Assembly: GCA_947647735.1 (NCBI GenBank)
Contig: CANSLJ010000010.1
Location: forward strand, 57,695-121,694
Reading direction: 5' to 3'
DNA length: 64,000 nt
Origin: an uncultured bacterium
Lineage (GTDB): Bacteria > Bacillota > Clostridia > Lachnospirales > Lachnospiraceae
Shown: piece by piece, positions 1-8,298 of the stretch
How positions within the stretch are numbered: position 1 is the first letter of the stretch
Layout of the letters: each line of letters begins with the position of its first letter
The notes under the pieces: generated by a model
Database searches by the model: none
Told to the model about the DNA's origin: nothing
The model's input: only the letters and a program-made list of their open reading frames with translations
Made by a program: the position numbers and the translations under genes

Positions 1-798
1 AAACAGGGGGATGCTTCTATTGATGCCCAGCGTACACTGGAAGGAAAATTTGAGGATGCCCACACCTTTGTCGGCATTATGCGGATCGACTACTCCGAGA
101 TAGATAAGGATGAGAGTAAATATGAGGCGGCTTTAAGGGAAGCGGAGGCGAGAGGAGAGGAACTCTGGCTGACAGACGAGAATTATTTTGACTATATAGA
201 GCAGTACGAGATACCGGAGGCCTTTACGATGGAGCTGGAGATCTCTGATATCATAGGCGATCTGGCAGAACCGATCGTACCGGAAGGCACAAAAAGCAAG
301 GAAGAACTGGAGAAGATGAGCGATGAGGAGTGGGAGGCGTATATGCAGACGCTGCCCGAGGAATGGTATCAGTTTCCGAATAAATATGAGAACTGGGATC
401 AGGAGGGTTCCTGGAAGTTTGAGCTGACGATCGCGCGGAAGGATGAAAAAGCGAGGACGATCCTCGTCAATGAGACAAATGCCGACGGGATAGGACTGGG
501 AAGCCTTGAGATCTCTTCTGTGGAGATGACTTTACACATTGTGGAACCCGCGGGAACAATGACCTTTGCGGTGGCGCTGGATGCGAATGGAAATAAGATA
601 GAAAACGGCAGTTCAAATGCCGATGAACTCTCGATCGCGGGACATGATATCTCCAAAGTGTATGTGTATATCTGTGATTATGATGAGTATATGGATGAGA
701 TCAAGGGCTACGGCGTACCGGGGAACCACAGTGACAGGAGCTTTCAGGAGGTGCTGGAGGAGAGAGCATTGTTTAAGACGGTAGTTTATACGGAATAG
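1..798 (+). CDS. 3' part of a DUF4179-like extracytoplasmic protein (5' truncated)
   Basis: The frame is open from the first base of the window, so this is the C-terminal 265 residues of a longer protein; an internal Met codon at 79 is not a real start. The product is very acidic and ends in a beta-rich segment containing GSWKFELTIAR, then EISSVEMTLHIVEPAGTM. This layout resembles the extracellular part of DUF4179/DUF5643 proteins of Firmicutes, which are usually N-terminally membrane-anchored and paired with an ECF sigma factor. The anchor and any partner lie outside the window. The family call is by resemblance only. The gene ends just before a strong hairpin at 810-850. Confidence 0.45.
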   Translation, partial: KQGDASIDAQRTLEGKFEDAHTFVGIMRIDYSEIDKDESKYEAALREAEARGEELWLTDENYFDYIEQYEIPEAFTMELEISDIIGDLAEPIVPEGTKSKEELEKMSDEEWEAYMQTLPEEWYQFPNKYENWDQEGSWKFELTIARKDEKARTILVNETNADGIGLGSLEISSVEMTLHIVEPAGTMTFAVALDANGNKIENGSSNADELSIAGHDISKVYVYICDYDEYMDEIKGYGVPGNHSDRSFQEVLEERALFKTVVYTE

Positions 799-809
799 CA
801 TAAAAGATG

Positions 810-850
810 ACGGAAAAAGCTTCGGGGAGATTCCCCGGAGCTTTTTCCGT
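810..850. terminator. Hairpin between convergent genes
   Basis: A 12-bp stem (810-821 with 839-850) is topped by a further CGGGGA/TCCCCG pairing. It lies between the stop of the leftmost gene and the stop of the minus-strand SIS gene. The stem contains A5 and T5 runs, so a transcript from either side ends in a U-containing arm; this fits a shared bidirectional terminator. There is no U-run beyond the stem. Confidence 0.6.
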
Positions 851-884
851 GTCTGAAACAATAACAGGATATCGAAATATCCGT

Positions 885-2021
885 CTATTCATTTGCCCTG
901 CCCGGCGTGTCCTCACTGAAGGGGCTGTTTTCATAGTTTTCGCTCTTGCTGGATACAAATTTTTCCATTTTGCGCTGGAGCGGATGTTTGATCCAGCGGG
1001 ATAAGTCTTCCGTGATCTGATAAGCGGTGATCTGGAAAACGGGCAGGTAGAAGAGCGGTGTGATCTCCTCCGGCAGGCTGCATGGCACGTAAAATGTATT
1101 GGGCTCGTCCTTATACTTTTCACAGTTGGTGATCAGGTATACATTTTCCGTGACGATCTGTGTTCCCTCATAAATCTGGTGGATACGCTCTGTGCCTTCT
1201 CCGCCGTCGATCAGGAATACGGAGTACCGGGGAGTCATCTGGATATTGGGGCCATGGATATATTCCTCGATCTCATAGACTCCGGTGGGAATGCTGATGG
1301 TCTCGCCGAATTTCAGCGCGCCTTCACTGGCAGTTCCCATATTTGCACCGACGCCGCAGACATAGGCATTTGTCATGCCGGAAAGTTTCTGATAATGGCG
1401 CTGCATAAAGTCAGGCCAGGAAGAGAGCACTTTTTCATTGATATCAGCCGCAGACAGTAACTGTTCCCTGACGAAAGCAGCTTCTTCCGCTGTCTTGATG
1501 CCCAGTGCCTCTGCCGCATCTACAGCGAAGAGCATGAAGAAGAGTGCCAGTGTCGTCACGCCTCTGGTCACATAGGCAACCGTCTCGCGGCCTACACCGT
1601 AGTTGGCAGCCACATCGCAGGCTTTCGCCAGATCACTTTCCAGATCGCCGGTCAGCCCGATACAGCGGCGTCCTTTCTCTCTGATCACCTGTACGGCATC
1701 CAGAGCGTTTAAGCTGTAACCGCTCTGACTGACCACGATGACCATATCTGTATCACTGAAATCATGCTCACTGGTGACAAAGGCAAAGGGGGTTACGATC
1801 TTCACTTCACATTTTAAGTGCCGGCGGATAAACTGGCGGGCGCACAGGCTGCCGTTGGAGGAAGAACCGCAGGCGATGATCCAGATGTTTTTGTAGCCGC
1901 CGTCCACATATTCCTCCACAAAAGGGCGGGTCAGGTTTTTGCTGTCCTTCGTGTTGGCGCGGATGAAATCGGGACAGGACGCGATGTAATCCATCATGGT
2001 TTTTGTTTCTTTGTTTGACAT
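885..2021 (-). CDS. SIS-domain fructosamine-6-phosphate deglycase-like protein
   Basis: 378 residues with two SIS (sugar isomerase) domains. The first holds IIACGSSSNGS near residue 50 and VVSQSGYSLNALDA near 96, the sugar-phosphate loops. The second has GALKFGETI and EEYIHGPNIQ, typical of the GlmS-isomerase/GfrF/FrlB family. Such enzymes split phosphorylated Amadori products (for example fructoselysine- or glucoselysine-6-phosphate) into a hexose phosphate and an amine. It is transcribed divergently from the PTS operon at 2216 and probably acts on the same imported substrate. The start follows an AAGGAGGT site. It is distinct from the second SIS protein at 4417, recalling the paired GfrE/GfrF deglycases of Salmonella. 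Exact substrate unknown. Confidence 0.8.
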   Translation of the reverse strand: MSNKETKTMMDYIASCPDFIRANTKDSKNLTRPFVEEYVDGGYKNIWIIACGSSSNGSLCARQFIRRHLKCEVKIVTPFAFVTSEHDFSDTDMVIVVSQSGYSLNALDAVQVIREKGRRCIGLTGDLESDLAKACDVAANYGVGRETVAYVTRGVTTLALFFMLFAVDAAEALGIKTAEEAAFVREQLLSAADINEKVLSSWPDFMQRHYQKLSGMTNAYVCGVGANMGTASEGALKFGETISIPTGVYEIEEYIHGPNIQMTPRYSVFLIDGGEGTERIHQIYEGTQIVTENVYLITNCEKYKDEPNTFYVPCSLPEEITPLFYLPVFQITAYQITEDLSRWIKHPLQRKMEKFVSSKSENYENSPFSEDTPGRANE

Positions 2022-2043
2022 AGTAGTGACCTCCTTGGAAAAT

Positions 2044-2073
2044 TGTATAAATTTTGAGAGCAGAATTTGTAAA
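2044..2073 (-). promoter_or_regulatory. Putative promoter of the divergent SIS gene
   Basis: On the minus strand, TTTACA (2073-2068) and TATACA (2049-2044) are separated by 18 bases. They sit a short way upstream of the AAGGAGGT ribosome binding site and ATG at 2021. Judged by consensus only. Confidence 0.45.
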
Positions 2074-2109
2074 GTTTTAACAAATCATAAAGAAATGTTT
2101 CTTGCTCTA

Positions 2110-2152
2110 TTGACATGATAACATAATATTGATATATTGTCATTACAATATT
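2110..2152 (+). promoter_or_regulatory. PTS operon promoter with inverted repeat
   Basis: TTGACA (2110-2115), a 17-base spacer and TATATT (2133-2138) make a near-consensus sigma-A promoter for the PTS operon. A 7-bp inverted repeat AATATTG (2125-2131) / CAATATT (2146-2152) spans the -10 and the expected start site. It is a plausible operator for the GntR/UTRA protein encoded at 6310; that link is inference. Confidence 0.6.
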
Positions 2153-2215
2153 ACTAATTTTCCTTGGATCCGGAAAATAAAAACAAAACTATAAAAGAGA
2201 AGGGAGAAAAAAATC

Positions 2216-2692
2216 ATGCCGGATATTATGTTGACACGTATCGACAATCGACTGGTGCACGGACAGGTAGGCGTGGCATGGACGAGTTCTTTGGGAGGCT
2301 GCAATCTGATCGTTGTTGCGGATGATATCGCAGCAAAAGACCCCGTACAGCAGAGCCTGATGAGTGCGACAGCAAAAAATGCGGGCTGCGGCATCCGGTT
2401 CTTCACACTGGAAAAAACGATCGCCGTAATACATAAGGCTTCGCCGAATCAGCATATCTTTCTGATCGTGCGCGATCCGCAGAGCGCAAGGAAGCTGGTG
2501 GAGGGCGGCGTACCGATGGATAAGCTCTGTATCGGCAATATGCATGTGGGACCGGGAAAGGAAGTTGTAGGAGATGTGCATGTGTATATGGATCAGCAGG
2601 ATAAGGAAGACTTGAGGGCGATCCGTGCAAAAGGGGTTGATGTCTATATCCAGATCGCACCGGGCGACCGAAAACTGGATTTCGACAAATAA
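2216..2692 (+). CDS. PTS mannose/fructose/sorbose-family IIB component
   Basis: 158 residues. EIIB of the mannose family carries the phosphohistidine that passes phosphate from IIA to the incoming sugar. The N-terminus LTRIDNRLVHGQV holds the expected His15, and the length is normal for the family. It sits in the cytoplasm on the IIC/IID membrane pair encoded next. It is the first gene of the plus-strand operon and starts after an AGAAGGGAG site. The deglycase and kinase neighbours suggest a fructosamine (Amadori product) rather than mannose as substrate. Confidence 0.9.
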   Translation: MPDIMLTRIDNRLVHGQVGVAWTSSLGGCNLIVVADDIAAKDPVQQSLMSATAKNAGCGIRFFTLEKTIAVIHKASPNQHIFLIVRDPQSARKLVEGGVPMDKLCIGNMHVGPGKEVVGDVHVYMDQQDKEDLRAIRAKGVDVYIQIAPGDRKLDFDK

Positions 2693-2726
2693 AAACGCTT
2701 TACGAAAACGAAAAGGAGAATGAATC

Positions 2727-3521
2727 ATGCAAATTACACTTATTCAGGGTTTGTTGATCGCACTGGTGGTATTTATCTGTGCGTTTGATAAACATATGGA
2801 AACATTTATGTGGTTTCGTCCGCTTGTAGTGGCATTTTTTACAGGCATTATCTTAGGGGATATCTCACTGGGACTGAAAGCCGGCGCGGTGGCGGAACTT
2901 TCTTATCTGGGGCTCTTGACGGTAGGCGGTACGGTTCCTCCCGATCCCCTGTTTGCGGGTCTGATGACGACGGTTCTGGCATACACGACGGGATGTGATG
3001 TGAATACGGCGCTCGGCCTAGCGGTTCCTTTCGCGCTGATCGGCCAGTGGATCAACACCGGTACCAACACATTTTACGCAGGTTTTCTTCCTTCCATTGA
3101 TAAAGCGGTGGCGGAAGGAAATGAAAAAGCGCTGGAGAGAAAAATGTATTTTGGCTGGATCTTATATGCATTCTTGTTTGCGCTGGCGGCATTTTTGTCC
3201 GTATATGCATTCCAGAGTGGCATCTCTGCTTTTGTAAATGCCTTCCCCGAGTGGCTTGTTCACGGTTTTGAGGTTGCCGGAGGGCTGATGCCGGCAGTCG
3301 GTCTTGCACTGCTTTTGGTGGTGATGCTGAAGAAAGAAAACGCGGCGTTTTTACTGGCAGGCTTTGTCATTATGATCATTACAAACTGTGCTAACATCCT
3401 GCCGGTGGCGATCATTGCGGGATGTATCGCGTTTGTAGGTTTCAATCGTGATGTACAGATAGCGAAGCTGCAGGAAACTGCATCTGCGTCAGGGGAAGGA
3501 GAGTTTGAAGATGGAATCTAA
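2727..3521 (+). CDS. PTS mannose/fructose/sorbose-family IIC component
   Basis: 264 residues, strongly hydrophobic with about seven to eight membrane segments. The typical early motif LIQGLLIALVVFICAFD and the conserved GLKAGAVAELSYLGLLTVGG region of mannose-family IIC permeases are present. Together with IID it forms the membrane channel for substrate uptake with phosphorylation. A good AAAGGAGAA ribosome binding site precedes the ATG. Its 3' end overlaps the IID start by 11 bases, indicating translational coupling. Confidence 0.9.
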   Translation: MQITLIQGLLIALVVFICAFDKHMETFMWFRPLVVAFFTGIILGDISLGLKAGAVAELSYLGLLTVGGTVPPDPLFAGLMTTVLAYTTGCDVNTALGLAVPFALIGQWINTGTNTFYAGFLPSIDKAVAEGNEKALERKMYFGWILYAFLFALAAFLSVYAFQSGISAFVNAFPEWLVHGFEVAGGLMPAVGLALLLVVMLKKENAAFLLAGFVIMIITNCANILPVAIIAGCIAFVGFNRDVQIAKLQETASASGEGEFEDGI

Positions 3522-4296
3522 AATTACAAAAAAAGATCTGCATGAGATGGCGATCCGCTCCATGGCAGAGCAGTGCTGTTTCAGCTTTGAGCGTATGCAG
3601 GCAGTCGGATTTTGTTACGGCATGACAAAGTGTTTCAGGAAGATCCACGGCGATAACAATAAGGAAATGGCCGAGGCGATGGCAAACAATCTGGACTTTA
3701 TCAATACAGAGCCTCATATGGCGGCGATCCTGCAGGGACTTATCGTGTCCATGGAGGAAAGGGGACAGGAGAGAAGCCTGATCCACGGTTTAAAAACCGG
3801 TTTGTTCGGCCCGCTGGCGGGACTTGGCGATGCCATCTGGTGGTATACGGCGATGCCGATCATCGCATCCATCTGCTGTTCCCTGGCAAGCCAGAACAGC
3901 ATGCTCGGACCGATCTTATATATCCTGTTCTGGGCGGTAACGGCGGTGGCGAGCCGTATCTGGTTTGTAAATCTTGGTTATAAAGCCGGTGTAAGCTCTA
4001 TCAAGTTTATCGGGGATAATGCGAGCGCGCTGACAAAGGCGGCAGGCATTCTGGGTGTAATGGTCGTGGGCGGCCTGATCCCGAGCTATGTAAGCTTTGC
4101 TTTCCCGGAATCTCTGGTTGTGGCAGGCGGCGTTTCCATTCAGGGAATCTTTGATTCCATTATGCCGAATATCCTGCCTCTCGGATTTGTATTCTTATTA
4201 TATTGGCTGTTTAAGAAAAAGAATGTCAATACGATCAAGCTGATCTTACTGGTTATCGTGGTATCTATTCTGCTTTCCTTCCTGGGGATCATGTAG
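3511..4296 (+). CDS. PTS mannose/fructose/sorbose-family IID component
   Basis: 261 residues. The N-terminal cytoplasmic part contains SMAEQCCFSFERMQAVGFCYG and the family hallmark GLFGPLAGLGDAIWW; hydrophobic segments follow in the C-terminal half. IID partners IIC in the membrane permease. I start at ATG 3511, ten bases after AAGGAG, rather than at the TTG at 3505. The gene overlaps the end of IIC. It is followed by a 120-base gap with a hairpin before the deglycase gene. Confidence 0.9.
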   Translation: MESKITKKDLHEMAIRSMAEQCCFSFERMQAVGFCYGMTKCFRKIHGDNNKEMAEAMANNLDFINTEPHMAAILQGLIVSMEERGQERSLIHGLKTGLFGPLAGLGDAIWWYTAMPIIASICCSLASQNSMLGPILYILFWAVTAVASRIWFVNLGYKAGVSSIKFIGDNASALTKAAGILGVMVVGGLIPSYVSFAFPESLVVAGGVSIQGIFDSIMPNILPLGFVFLLYWLFKKKNVNTIKLILLVIVVSILLSFLGIM

Positions 4297-4339
4297 GCAG
4301 ATAAAAAAACGGTTACTTATTAACTTTCCTTTTAAGCGG

Positions 4340-4359
4340 CGCTCCGGGATGCCGGAGCG
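4340..4359 (+). other. Intercistronic GC-rich hairpin
   Basis: CGCTCCGG (4340-4347) and CCGGAGCG (4352-4359) form a perfect 8-bp stem with a GATG tetraloop, between the PTS permease genes and the deglycase gene. No U-run follows, so it is more likely an mRNA stability or processing element, or a leaky attenuator, than a full terminator. Confidence 0.55.
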
Positions 4360-4416
4360 GTCAGAACGGAGCGCTGTAAAAAAGAAAAATACGGAGTAAA
4401 GGGTGGCAACTTATCT

Positions 4417-5421
4417 ATGGAAATGGTGAATTTTAATGAACAGCAGATCGTCGCAAACGGCGATATCATTTATGAACAGAGAGCAAAGATTGAGGCGATA
4501 GCAGATTCTATTATCGACACCGGGTTTGATCTTCTCTTATTTACAAGCAGCGGCGGGAGCCAGGCAATGCTGGATCCGTTTGCCTTCTATATCAGACATG
4601 AATCAAAGCTTCCGGTGGAGAATATGATCTCTGCAGATCTCCTGCTGGGCGGCTGCAATCGGATCACGGATAAGACTGTAGCTTTCCTGACATCAAAATC
4701 AGGGGATACCGCGGAGACCGTGAAGGCGGCGAAATGGTTGAAGGAGCAGGGAGTACGGCTGGTTTCCGTTGTGGGAAAGCCGGATTCCATCCTGGAGGAT
4801 ATCAGCGATGATACGATCGTTTACGGGGAAGGCAGGCCGCAGGAGCTGGTATTGTATCTTTTGATCGGACGGATCTTATACCGGAGCGGTAACTTTGAAG
4901 AATATCCGGAGTTCGCGGAGGAACTGAAGGGGCTTGCCTTTGCGCTGGCACAGGTGCGGAAGCAGGCGGATGAGAAGTGCAGGAAGTATGCGTTGGACTA
5001 CTGTAAGGAACCCTACAATATATGGGTGGGCAGCGGAGATCTCTGGCCGACAGCTTACAGCTACAGCATGTGTGTGCTGGAGGAGAGCCAGTGGATCAGG
5101 ACGAAGAGCGTTTCCAGCCCTGAATTTTTCCACGGTACGCTGGAACTTCTGGAGGAGGATGTGTGCATGACGCTGCTTTTGACGGAAGGCCCCACAAGGG
5201 AACTGGATGAGCGGGTAAGGGATTTTGCCGTGCAGCATACGAAGAAACTGACCTGCTTTGACTGTGCGGATTATGAACTGCCCGGTATCAGTCCGAAGTT
5301 CCGCAGATGGCTCAGCCCCGTGGTGATGGCGGCGGTTCTGCAGCGCATCAGCAAGAATATAGAACAGATCACAGGACATTCACTGGATATCAGACGTTAT
5401 TATCGGAAAGAGAATTATTGA
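4417..5421 (+). CDS. FrlB-like fructosamine-6-phosphate deglycase (SIS domains)
   Basis: 334 residues, close to FrlB length. The N-terminal SIS domain has FTSSGGSQAMLDP and FLTSKSGDTAETV (phosphosugar loops). The C-terminal one has SPEFFHGTLELLEEDV and ends RRYYRKENY, matching the FrlB pattern HGPLEIVE and ERRYY. FrlB-type enzymes hydrolyse fructoselysine-6-phosphate to glucose-6-phosphate and lysine. It stands between the PTS permease and a FrlD-like kinase, with one base between its stop and the kinase start. It differs clearly from the minus-strand SIS protein, so the two may serve different Amadori substrates. Confidence 0.82.
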   Translation: MEMVNFNEQQIVANGDIIYEQRAKIEAIADSIIDTGFDLLLFTSSGGSQAMLDPFAFYIRHESKLPVENMISADLLLGGCNRITDKTVAFLTSKSGDTAETVKAAKWLKEQGVRLVSVVGKPDSILEDISDDTIVYGEGRPQELVLYLLIGRILYRSGNFEEYPEFAEELKGLAFALAQVRKQADEKCRKYALDYCKEPYNIWVGSGDLWPTAYSYSMCVLEESQWIRTKSVSSPEFFHGTLELLEEDVCMTLLLTEGPTRELDERVRDFAVQHTKKLTCFDCADYELPGISPKFRRWLSPVVMAAVLQRISKNIEQITGHSLDIRRYYRKENY

Positions 5422-5422
5422 G

Positions 5423-6286
5423 ATGAAAATAATTGCGCTAGGGGACAATGTTATTGATTATTACCGGAACACAGGAGAATGTTTTCCGGGAGGCAATGCG
5501 GTAAATGTGGCGGTGCATGCGGCAAAGCAGGGAGCTGTTTCGGAATATATGGGAAATCTGGGGACGGATAAGTATGCTAAAGTGATCACAGATGCGCTTG
5601 ATAGCTTTGGCGTAGATTACAGCCATTGTCCCATACTGTCCGGGAAGACCACGAAGCTGTGCCGGTATGATGTGACAGACGGTGAAAGGTCCTTTGTGGA
5701 TGTGGTGACCGGACCGGATTGGGCAGGGCCGATACAGCTGAGTGAGGAGGATCTTGCACATCTTGCGGAAGCTGATCTGATCGTCAGCAGCTGCAACGCC
5801 AAGATACCGGAACAGATGGAGGCAGTGCAGGCGCTGCCAGCGGTGTCTGCCTACGATTTCGGGGAAAAAGAAAAATACCGCACGGAAGAATACTATGATC
5901 AGGTGTGTCACAACATGGATCTTGCCATGTTTTCCTGCAGGCCGATGGAGGAGGAGGAATTTCAGAGATTCTGTGAACCTCTGCACAGGCGGGGCGTGAT
6001 ACATATACTGGCGACCATTGGTGCGGAAGGACAGCTCCTGTCAGCGGGAGGCAGAATTATAAAAAAGGGTGTTCATAAAGTGGTTCCAAGTGATACAATG
6101 GGAGCAGGAGATTCCTTTTTGGCAGCCTTTTTAAACAGCCTGATGAAGGCGGGATGGCGGAAAAACAGCCTGATGCCGGAGAAGGCGCTGAGGGAGGCGC
6201 TGCAGGCGGGACAGGAAGCATCTGCTGAAAACTGTATGAGGCAGGGCGGATTTGGTGTGAGATCAGAGGTTTCTCCTGTTATTTAA
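5423..6286 (+). CDS. FrlD-like fructosamine 6-kinase (PfkB/ribokinase family)
   Basis: 287 residues. The N-terminal CFPGGNAVNVAVHAAKQG is the ribokinase-family sugar-binding signature in the form seen in FrlD. The C-terminal SDTMGAGDSFLAAFL holds the anion hole and catalytic Asp. FrlD phosphorylates fructoselysine at C6 using ATP. Its presence beside a PTS, which already phosphorylates during uptake, is notable: it may handle unphosphorylated substrate entering by another route, such as the EamA protein at 8299, or formed inside the cell. It is tightly packed against the deglycase gene (1-base gap). Confidence 0.8.
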   Translation: MKIIALGDNVIDYYRNTGECFPGGNAVNVAVHAAKQGAVSEYMGNLGTDKYAKVITDALDSFGVDYSHCPILSGKTTKLCRYDVTDGERSFVDVVTGPDWAGPIQLSEEDLAHLAEADLIVSSCNAKIPEQMEAVQALPAVSAYDFGEKEKYRTEEYYDQVCHNMDLAMFSCRPMEEEEFQRFCEPLHRRGVIHILATIGAEGQLLSAGGRIIKKGVHKVVPSDTMGAGDSFLAAFLNSLMKAGWRKNSLMPEKALREALQAGQEASAENCMRQGGFGVRSEVSPVI

Positions 6287-6309
6287 AAAATAGAAGCAGG
6301 GAGAAAAAA

Positions 6310-7062
6310 ATGGCGGAATTAAGCGGATTATATCTGGATAAAACAAGCCCTATGCCTTTGTATGAACAGCTCAGGCAGGCACTTTTGGAGGCGATCATAA
6401 GCGGAAAGATCCCGGAGGGAACAAAGCTTCCCACGGAGGAGGAGCTGTGCGATCAGCTTGGCATTTCCAGACCGGTGGCACGGCAGGCATACAGCGCGTT
6501 GATCAATGAAGGGTATGTGGAGCGGATGCGCGGGAGAGGAACTTTTGTACATCGTCCTGATACCCGCGGCCGTTTTATGAATACACAGCTTAGTTTCGCG
6601 AAAGAAATGGGCATATTGGGAAAACAGCATCACACGGAACTGCTTTGTCAGGAGTGGACGGATGGAGATTCCGTGCTGGCAGGGCTCTTAAATCTGAAAG
6701 CGGGGGAACGGTGCTATCATATCAAGCGGATGCGCTATGTGGATAAAAAGCCTTTTGTACTGGCGGAAAATTATATACCGGAATCGATATTTCCCGGGAT
6801 CGAGCAGTATGATCTGGCAGAGAGTTCTTTATACGGCGTATTTGAGAAAGAGTATCATGTAAAGGTAATGCGCGCGCGGCGTGTGATCCGCGCCCGGACT
6901 GCGGATGCTGAATTTGCGGAGCTGTTCGACGTACAGCCCGGTTCGCCGGTTCTATATATTACAAATGTGGCTGTGGACCAGAATGACCGTCCGGTCGATT
7001 TCAGTAAGGAGTATCTGGACGGGTTATCCCAGAAATTTGAATTCGATGTGGTAAATCAGTAG
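6310..7062 (+). CDS. GntR-family transcriptional regulator (HutC/UTRA type)
   Basis: 250 residues. The N-terminal winged helix-turn-helix (about residues 12-75) contains LYEQLRQALLEAIISGKI and LGISRPVARQAYSALINEGYV. The remainder is a UTRA ligand-binding domain (LKAGERCYHIKRMRYVDKKPFVLAENYIP). UTRA domains bind sugar phosphates or related effectors. Lying inside the operon, it is the likely local repressor, sensing the phosphorylated fructosamine or its product; this is inference. The inverted repeat over the operon promoter (2125-2152) is a candidate operator. Confidence 0.88.
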   Translation: MAELSGLYLDKTSPMPLYEQLRQALLEAIISGKIPEGTKLPTEEELCDQLGISRPVARQAYSALINEGYVERMRGRGTFVHRPDTRGRFMNTQLSFAKEMGILGKQHHTELLCQEWTDGDSVLAGLLNLKAGERCYHIKRMRYVDKKPFVLAENYIPESIFPGIEQYDLAESSLYGVFEKEYHVKVMRARRVIRARTADAEFAELFDVQPGSPVLYITNVAVDQNDRPVDFSKEYLDGLSQKFEFDVVNQ

Positions 7063-7132
7063 CGGGCCTGCTTTGTGCAGCCCGCAGAAAATGCGTAAAG
7101 TTTACAGGCTGCAGAAAGGCAGGAATATTGAG

Positions 7133-7576
7133 ATGATCGGTATTATTGTGACAGGACACGGCGGCTTTGCCGCTGGAATGGAAAAAAATGTAAAAATGCT
7201 GGCGGGAGCGGATACACAGCTCGCGGCAATTGATTTTATGGAGGGCATGACGCCCGAGGAGCTGAGTGAAAAGCTGAGGGCGGAAATAGAAAAATGTGCG
7301 GATCGTTCCGTGATACTGATGCTGACAGATATTATGGGAGGAACACCTTATAACTGTTCGGCAACGCTCAGTGTGGAAGATCCGAAGATCAGGGTGATCG
7401 GCGGTATCAGCGCGACGCTGCTGCTGGAGGCATGCATGTGCAATGTGACGGGTGAAGATCCGGAAGATCCCGATATGCTGGTAAGCGAACTTTTGGGGCA
7501 TGCCAGGGAGAGTATGGACCGGTTTGTGCTGGAAATGCCGGCGGCGGACGGGATGGAAAGCGAGGACGGTATATAG
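7133..7576 (+). CDS. PTS mannose-family IIA component
   Basis: 147 residues beginning MIGIIVTGHGGFAAGM, the standard start of mannose-family EIIA with phosphoacceptor His9. DIMGGTPYNCSATL is the conserved interface segment. The frame is open from 7073, but I take ATG 7133 because it gives the family N-terminus and follows a GGCAGGAA site. It completes the PTS, separated from IIB-IIC-IID by the deglycase, kinase and regulator genes, an arrangement common in such loci. Confidence 0.9.
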   Translation: MIGIIVTGHGGFAAGMEKNVKMLAGADTQLAAIDFMEGMTPEELSEKLRAEIEKCADRSVILMLTDIMGGTPYNCSATLSVEDPKIRVIGGISATLLLEACMCNVTGEDPEDPDMLVSELLGHARESMDRFVLEMPAADGMESEDGI

Positions 7577-7581
7577 AGCAT

Positions 7582-8259
7582 ATGGCACTGAATGATACGG
7601 AAAGAAGCATAAGAGCGGTAATTTTTGATATGGACGGTGTTTTGATCGACAGTGAGCCGGTTTATCTGGAGCATACCGTAGGAATGCTGCAGGATGAGTA
7701 TCCTCAGGTGACAAGAGAGGCAATGCATCCGACTGTGGGCATGCGGAGTGCGGAGTTTCGTCCTTTTATGGCAAAACTGCTGCGGATGCCGGAGGATGAT
7801 CCGCGGTTTTGGCAGGTGCTGGATCGCGTGAATGCGTCGTGTCAGGTGGATTACAGGAAGATCATGCGCCCGCAGGTGCCGGATATGCTGAAGGAATTAA
7901 AGCGTATGGGGTTGAAGACGGGGCTGGCGAGCAGCAGTCCTTTGGATAATATCCATCAGGTGCTGGAAGAGTGCGGGATCAAAGATTATTTTGACAGTAT
8001 TGTCAGTGGAGAATCTTTTGCGCATGGAAAACCGGACCCGGAAATCTATCTCTATACATTTGAGAGGCTTCGGGTTTTGCCGGAGGAGGCACTGGTGGTG
8101 GAGGACTCCACCTACGGCGTGGCGGCAGGAGCTTTCAGCGGAGCAAAAGTGGCGGCGCTGAAGGATGTGCGGTTTTCTTTTGATCAGAGCCCGGCCCATC
8201 TGCAGATCGAGGATCTGGCAGAAATACCGGGAATCGTTATCCGGGGAGGAAAGAGATAG
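7582..8259 (+). CDS. HAD-family hydrolase, beta-phosphoglucomutase-like
   Basis: 225 residues. Motif I is FDMDGVLIDSEP (nucleophile Asp16, acid/base Asp18), motif II LASSSP, the lysine is in HGKPDPEIY, and motif IV is VVEDSTYG. The cap lies at about residues 25-90. The family holds sugar-phosphate phosphatases and beta-phosphoglucomutases. It starts six bases after the IIA stop and so belongs to the operon. It may dephosphorylate or isomerise a sugar phosphate released by the deglycases; the specific reaction cannot be read from sequence. Confidence 0.8.
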   Translation: MALNDTERSIRAVIFDMDGVLIDSEPVYLEHTVGMLQDEYPQVTREAMHPTVGMRSAEFRPFMAKLLRMPEDDPRFWQVLDRVNASCQVDYRKIMRPQVPDMLKELKRMGLKTGLASSSPLDNIHQVLEECGIKDYFDSIVSGESFAHGKPDPEIYLYTFERLRVLPEEALVVEDSTYGVAAGAFSGAKVAALKDVRFSFDQSPAHLQIEDLAEIPGIVIRGGKR

Positions 8260-8298
8260 AACTGTTCCCCGGCAGAAAGAGATGAAAGAGGAGCTGTT

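Noticed and set aside
773-1123. Minus-strand ORF of 116 codons overlapping the SIS gene
   Set aside because: It is an out-of-frame shadow with Arg/Ser/Pro-rich, unstructured composition and no ribosome binding site.
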